DNA of 9,624 nt. Source: Candidatus Nesterenkonia stercoripullorum (GTDB lineage: Bacteria > Actinomycetota > Actinomycetes > Actinomycetales > Micrococcaceae). Where the stretch lies: positions 1 to 9,624 of the forward strand of contig DXGD01000403.1 of the NCBI GenBank assembly GCA_019114115.1, in the 5' to 3' direction. Below are positions 6,422 through 9,624 of this stretch, piece after piece. Below the pieces are notes generated by a model that was not told the DNA's origin, searched no databases, and saw nothing but the letters and a program-made list of their open reading frames with translations. The position numbers and the translations under genes are program-made. How positions within the stretch are numbered: the stretch's first letter is position 1; every line of letters begins with the position of its first letter.

Positions 6422-7537
6422 TTGGTTGACTACTACGAGGCGCTGGGCGTAAGCCGCAGTGCATCGGCTGAAGAGATCAAGAAGGCCTACCGCAAGAGGG
6501 CCCGTGATCTGCACCCCGATCGCAATCCGTCCACCGAGGCCGCCGATGAATTCAAGCGGGTCGGACAAGCATACGAAGTGCTGTCCGACCCTGAGAAGCG
6601 CCGCAACTACGACGCCACCGGCGACGAGAAGGGTCGCGGCTTCCCCGCCGGGGCCCAGGGCTTCGGCGGGTTCAGCGACATCTTCGAGACGTTCTTCGGG
6701 GGCGGAGCCGGCCAGGGCGGCCCGGCATCGCGCACCCGCCGAGGGCAGGACTCGCTCATCCGAGCCCGCATCGACCTGAAGGACGCGGTCTTCGGCATCA
6801 CCAAGGAGATCGACGTCGAGACGGCAGTCACCTGCTCGGTCTGCGACGGGTCCTGCACACGGGAAGGAACGTCTCCGACCACGTGCCCCGACTGCCACGG
6901 CCAGGGCCAGGTGCAGCGTCCGATGCGGTCGATCCTGGGCACTGTGATCCAGGCGCAGACCTGTGCTCGCTGTTCAGGCTTCGGCAACATCATCGAGGAT
7001 CCCTGCCAGGAGTGCGACGGCCAGGGTCGCGTGCGGGAGCGGAAGACGCTCAAGGTCAAGATCCCCGGCGGCGTGGAAAAGGGCAACCGCATCCACCTTG
7101 CAGGGGAAGGCGAAGCGGGCCTCGCCGGTGGACCGGCTGGCGACCTCTTCATCGAAATCGATGTGAAGCCGCATGATGTCTTCACCCGCCGAGGCAACGA
7201 CCTTCACGCGACCGTCTCCATCCCGATGTCCGCGGCTGCGCTGGGCACCACTGTCACATTGGATACCTTCGACGGCGTGGAGGAGCTCTCCGTAGCACCG
7301 GGCACCCAGTCGGGCGAAGTACTCTCAGTGCGGGAGCGAGGCGTGGCCTACCTGCGTGGAGCAGGGCGCGGTGCGTTGAAGGTGCACTTGAAAGTGGAAA
7401 CGCCGGTGAAGCTCTCCGAGCGGCAGCGTGAACTCATGCATGAGTTCGCGTCCGACCGGGGCGAGGCGATCGGCGAGTCCACCACGGAGCATCGCGGCGT
7501 CTTCGCCAAACTCCGGGATCGCTGGGACAGTCTGTGA
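6422..7537 (+). CDS. dnaJ: Type I J-domain co-chaperone DnaJ (DnaJ2-like)
   Basis: DnaJ stimulates the ATPase of DnaK and delivers unfolded substrates to it. The 371-residue protein is a complete type I member. The J domain (about 3-66) has the essential HPD at 31-33. A Gly/Phe-rich linker spans about 71-100. Four zinc-binding CxxC repeats start at Cys138, Cys155, Cys181 and Cys195, and two beta-rich substrate-binding domains follow. The first zinc repeat reads CSVCDGSC, with Cys145 where the usual CxxCxGxG has Gly. Linkage to hrcA rather than to dnaK-grpE marks it as the second DnaJ of actinobacteria. The start is a rare TTG at 6422, three nt after the hrcA stop, with GAAGGG (6410-6415) as ribosome-binding site, so translation is probably coupled. 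The stop overlaps the rsmE start. Confidence 0.97.
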   Translation: MVDYYEALGVSRSASAEEIKKAYRKRARDLHPDRNPSTEAADEFKRVGQAYEVLSDPEKRRNYDATGDEKGRGFPAGAQGFGGFSDIFETFFGGGAGQGGPASRTRRGQDSLIRARIDLKDAVFGITKEIDVETAVTCSVCDGSCTREGTSPTTCPDCHGQGQVQRPMRSILGTVIQAQTCARCSGFGNIIEDPCQECDGQGRVRERKTLKVKIPGGVEKGNRIHLAGEGEAGLAGGPAGDLFIEIDVKPHDVFTRRGNDLHATVSIPMSAAALGTTVTLDTFDGVEELSVAPGTQSGEVLSVRERGVAYLRGAGRGALKVHLKVETPVKLSERQRELMHEFASDRGEAIGESTTEHRGVFAKLRDRWDSL

Positions 7538-8556
7538 CCTCTCCGCTGTTCCACGTGGGCCTAGGGTCCCTGGATCAGGCGGTCGCAGGGGACCGCTTCA
7601 CCTTGGACGGTGCAGAGGGCCATCATGCGGCCACGGTGATGCGCCTAGGGGCAGGGGAGCAGGTGCTGCTCTCCGATACCGTCTCCCGCCGTGCCCACGC
7701 CGTGGTGATAGGCAAGGTGGCCGGCGTCGTTCCTGGACATGAGGAGACTGCTGGTGCTGCGCCGAGAGCCACCGATGGCCGTGGTCCCGATCGGGGCGTC
7801 ACTCGCGACGGCGCTCGCGGTGCTGCGTCAGGTCGTGGAGGCTCGAAGGCGCCTGCCGCTCTGGAGCTTCAACTGGTCGACGTCGTCGAGGACGCGCCGG
7901 AGCTGCCTCGGCTCGTGCTTCTCCAGGCCCTGGCCAAAGACAAGCGAGACCTGCAGGCGGTGGAATCCGCGACAGAACTCGGCGTCGATGCGGTGATCCC
8001 GTGGCAGGCCGAGCGCAGTGTGGTGAAGTGGAAGCCCAGCACCCTGCAGCGCAAGCATGACGAGTGGACATCGCTGGTCACTGCGGCGTCGAAGCAGTCG
8101 CGCCGCACCTCAGTGCCCGAGGTGCGGCCCCTGCAGAGCACGGCGCAGTATGCCGCGAGCCTCCGGTCGAGGGATGACGTGGCAGTGCTGCTCCTCGACG
8201 AGAGCGCGGCCCTGCCGCTTTCTGCTGCAGTAGCCGAACTAGGTCTCCGTGAGGCCAGGCTCTCCGGTGCAGCTCATGCCGCCGGCTCGGACAAGACCGG
8301 CTCGGACCAGACCGGCTCGGACAAGGAGAGTCCGGCCCTGACCGGGATCGCAGAAGTGCACCTCGTCGTCGGGCCAGAAGGCGGCATCTCAGCCGCGGAA
8401 CGTGCAGCGCTGGATGGCGCCCGGTCGGTTGGCGCCCGGCTCGGGCCCACGGTGCTGCGGGCCTCCAGCGCGGGAGCCGCCGCGCTCGCCGCCGTCAATG
8501 TACTGCTCGGGAGATGGGACAGACCCTTCCGGGACGAGAACCAGCGCGTAGAATAG
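7534..8556 (+). CDS. rsmE: 16S rRNA (uracil-1498-N3)-methyltransferase RsmE
   Basis: RsmE is a SPOUT-class enzyme that uses S-adenosylmethionine to methylate N3 of U1498 in 16S rRNA. The N-terminal PUA-like domain (about 1-65) has FHVGL and [18 protein letters not shown]. The SPOUT domain shows [32 protein letters not shown], the cofactor-loop VVGPEGG (278-284) and [16 protein letters not shown] (303-318). At 340 residues it is about 80-100 longer than the usual 240-260. The excess comes mostly from a Gly/Arg/Ala-rich insert at about 66-108 and another at about 245-272 holding GSDKT-type repeats. Both sit in plausible surface loops and the catalytic motifs are intact, so activity is expected. 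The start is GTG in a GTGA overlap with the dnaJ stop, indicating translational coupling. Confidence 0.94.
   Translation: MTSPLFHVGLGSLDQAVAGDRFTLDGAEGHHAATVMRLGAGEQVLLSDTVSRRAHAVVIGKVAGVVPGHEETAGAAPRATDGRGPDRGVTRDGARGAASGRGGSKAPAALELQLVDVVEDAPELPRLVLLQALAKDKRDLQAVESATELGVDAVIPWQAERSVVKWKPSTLQRKHDEWTSLVTAASKQSRRTSVPEVRPLQSTAQYAASLRSRDDVAVLLLDESAALPLSAAVAELGLREARLSGAAHAAGSDKTGSDQTGSDKESPALTGIAEVHLVVGPEGGISAAERAALDGARSVGARLGPTVLRASSAGAAALAAVNVLLGRWDRPFRDENQRVE
8284..8328 (+). repeat. 15-bp in-frame tandem repeat within rsmE
   Basis: Three 15-bp units start at 8284, 8299 and 8314. The first two, GGCTCGGACAAGACC and GGCTCGGACCAGACC, differ at one base, and the third diverges in its last three bases. 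They encode [10 protein letters not shown] and GSDKE (residues 251-265). Because the unit is a multiple of three, copy number can change without breaking the frame. Confidence 0.95.
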
Positions 8557-8562
8557 CGGGAA

Positions 8563-9624
8563 ATGACAGAGACTCCATCTTCACACCACCCGGCAGAGGA
8601 CAGCCCAGCAGAGGGCAGTCCGTCCTCCGGCCTCGCTGCTGGCGTCGTCGGGGCGAACCCTGGCACTGTTGAGCGCCTGGTGCGCTTCGGCGACGCAGAC
8701 ACGATGATGCGTGCCCTGGGCACGCAGGACCTGGCCCTGCGCATCCTTCAGGGACTGTACCCGGCGGCATCCATCGGCATCAGAGATCACCACATTGCCG
8801 TCGTGGCGAAAGAAGCCGAGGCACAGCAGATCGTCGAGATCCTGAACCAGCTCACCTCTTTCGCTGCCTCGGGGAGCACTGTCACCGCCGATGTGGTGGA
8901 GCAGGTCTGCACGATGGTGCGCTCCCAGCAGAGCCAGGTCTCGGCCCAGATGGTGACGACGAACATCCTCTCCCACCGGGGCCGCACGATCCGGCCCAAA
9001 ACGAAGAACCAGAAGTCCTATGTGGACACCATCGACGAGTCGACCGTGGTTTTCGGCATCGGCCCGGCCGGTACGGGGAAGACCTATCTGGCCATGGCCA
9101 AAGCGGTGCAGGCGCTGCAGGCCAAAGAAGTCAACCGCATCATCCTCACCCGACCTGCAGTCGAGGCAGGGGAGCGGCTGGGCTTCCTGCCCGGCAGCCT
9201 GAACCAGAAGATCGACCCCTACCTGCGGCCGCTCTACGATGCACTGCATGACATGATCGACCCGGATTCGATCCCGCGTCTGATGGAATCGGGCATCATC
9301 GAGGTCGCCCCGCTGGCGTACATGCGCGGCCGCACCCTCAATGATTCGTTCATCATCCTCGATGAAGCCCAGAACACAACTGCTGAGCAGATGAAGATGT
9401 TCCTCACCCGGCTGGGGTTCAACTCCAAGATCGTGGTCACAGGTGACATCACCCAGGTCGACCTGCCCCGCGGGACAGATTCGGGGCTGCGGACGGTGCT
9501 GGACATCCTCGACGGTGTGGAGGACATCACCATCTCGCACTTCGACTCGCGCGACGTCGTCCGGCACGCGCTCGTGGGCCGCATCGTCGACGCGTATGAA
9601 CGGCACCAGGGTGCCCGCCAGCCA
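8563..9624 (+). CDS. phoH: PhoH family ATPase, partial (3' end outside window)
   Basis: This frame is open from the ATG at 8563 to the window edge, giving 354 residues with no stop. It is a PhoH/YbeZ-type P-loop ATPase, a family linked to RNA metabolism and ribosome maturation together with YbeY. The Walker A motif is GPAGTGKT (167-174), the Walker B motif is FIILDEAQ (263-270) and VVTGDITQVDLP (291-302) follows. Other family segments are LTRPAVEAGERLGFLPG and DPYLRPLYDAL. An N-terminal domain of about 35-140 precedes the ATPase core. The first 30 residues are low-complexity Ser/Pro/Glu with a duplicated PAE[DG]S. The gene starts 6 nt after rsmE with a weak GCGGGAA ribosome-binding site, so it is likely part of the hrcA operon. 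Judging by the motifs passed, only a short C-terminal tail should be missing. Confidence 0.93.
   Translation, partial: MTETPSSHHPAEDSPAEGSPSSGLAAGVVGANPGTVERLVRFGDADTMMRALGTQDLALRILQGLYPAASIGIRDHHIAVVAKEAEAQQIVEILNQLTSFAASGSTVTADVVEQVCTMVRSQQSQVSAQMVTTNILSHRGRTIRPKTKNQKSYVDTIDESTVVFGIGPAGTGKTYLAMAKAVQALQAKEVNRIILTRPAVEAGERLGFLPGSLNQKIDPYLRPLYDALHDMIDPDSIPRLMESGIIEVAPLAYMRGRTLNDSFIILDEAQNTTAEQMKMFLTRLGFNSKIVVTGDITQVDLPRGTDSGLRTVLDILDGVEDITISHFDSRDVVRHALVGRIVDAYERHQGARQP
8590..8619 (+). repeat. 15-bp tandem duplication at the 5' end of phoH
   Basis: Two adjacent 15-bp units (8590-8604 and 8605-8619) differ at three positions and encode PAEDS and PAEGS. They lie in the disordered N-terminus before the PhoH domain and keep the frame. 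Confidence 0.8.

Noticed and set aside
8581..9606. Open frame of 341 codons on the - strand opposite phoH
   Set aside because: The + strand frame encodes Walker A and B motifs and PhoH signatures over the same stretch; the - strand product is His/Asp/Arg-rich shadow sequence. The + frame has no stop in the window only because it is cut at the edge.
1..9624. Mobile element, CRISPR array, tRNA/rRNA gene or defence island
   Set aside because: No transposase or integrase motifs, no regularly spaced direct repeats, no tRNA-like cloverleaf or TTCGA arm in context, and all genes belong to conserved chromosomal families in a familiar order.

Overview
The window is a high-GC chromosomal segment whose gene order and protein signatures point to an actinobacterium, most likely of the order Micrococcales (Micrococcaceae-like). 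The evidence is the order rpsT-lepA-hemW, an hrcA-dnaJ pair followed by rsmE and phoH, a DUF3097 gene (a family I know from actinobacteria), frequent GTG starts and strong G/C in third codon positions. The genus assignment is inference; no search was run.

Layout. Positions 1-219 hold no supported gene, only candidate promoters for rpsT. Next on the + strand come rpsT (ribosomal protein S20), a tandem-hairpin terminator region, lepA (elongation factor 4) and hemW (radical-SAM heme chaperone), whose start codon directly abuts the lepA stop. On the - strand follow two genes read right to left: a DUF3097 protein (4381-5313) and a small DUF4870 membrane protein (3791-4210) that converges on hemW with a 9-bp gap. 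The + strand resumes with a tight run: hrcA (heat-shock repressor), dnaJ (DnaJ2-type co-chaperone, TTG start 3 nt after hrcA), rsmE (16S rRNA m3U methyltransferase, overlapping the dnaJ stop) and a PhoH-family ATPase gene that is open at the right edge.

How the genes fit together. Most are housekeeping functions in translation and protein quality control: small-subunit assembly (S20), elongation (LepA), rRNA modification (RsmE), chaperone regulation and function (HrcA, DnaJ), and heme or radical-SAM maturation (HemW). The hrcA-dnaJ-rsmE-phoH block looks like one transcription unit with translational coupling. PhoH is usually followed by ybeY in actinobacteria, which would lie just outside the window.

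I see no mobile element, CRISPR array, tRNA, rRNA, toxin-antitoxin or phage-defence system, and I do not think the window contains an undescribed multi-gene system. The points worth a second look are local. (i) A dyad upstream of hrcA has nearly the architecture of CIRCE (8-bp arms, 9-bp spacer) but a different sequence, and it overlaps a possible divergent promoter. (ii) LepA has Gln in place of the usual Pro in its G3 motif. (iii) RsmE carries two low-complexity insertions, one built from a 15-bp tandem repeat, and the neighbouring phoH has a similar 15-bp duplication. (iv) DUF3097 has a TOPRIM-like motif pattern.
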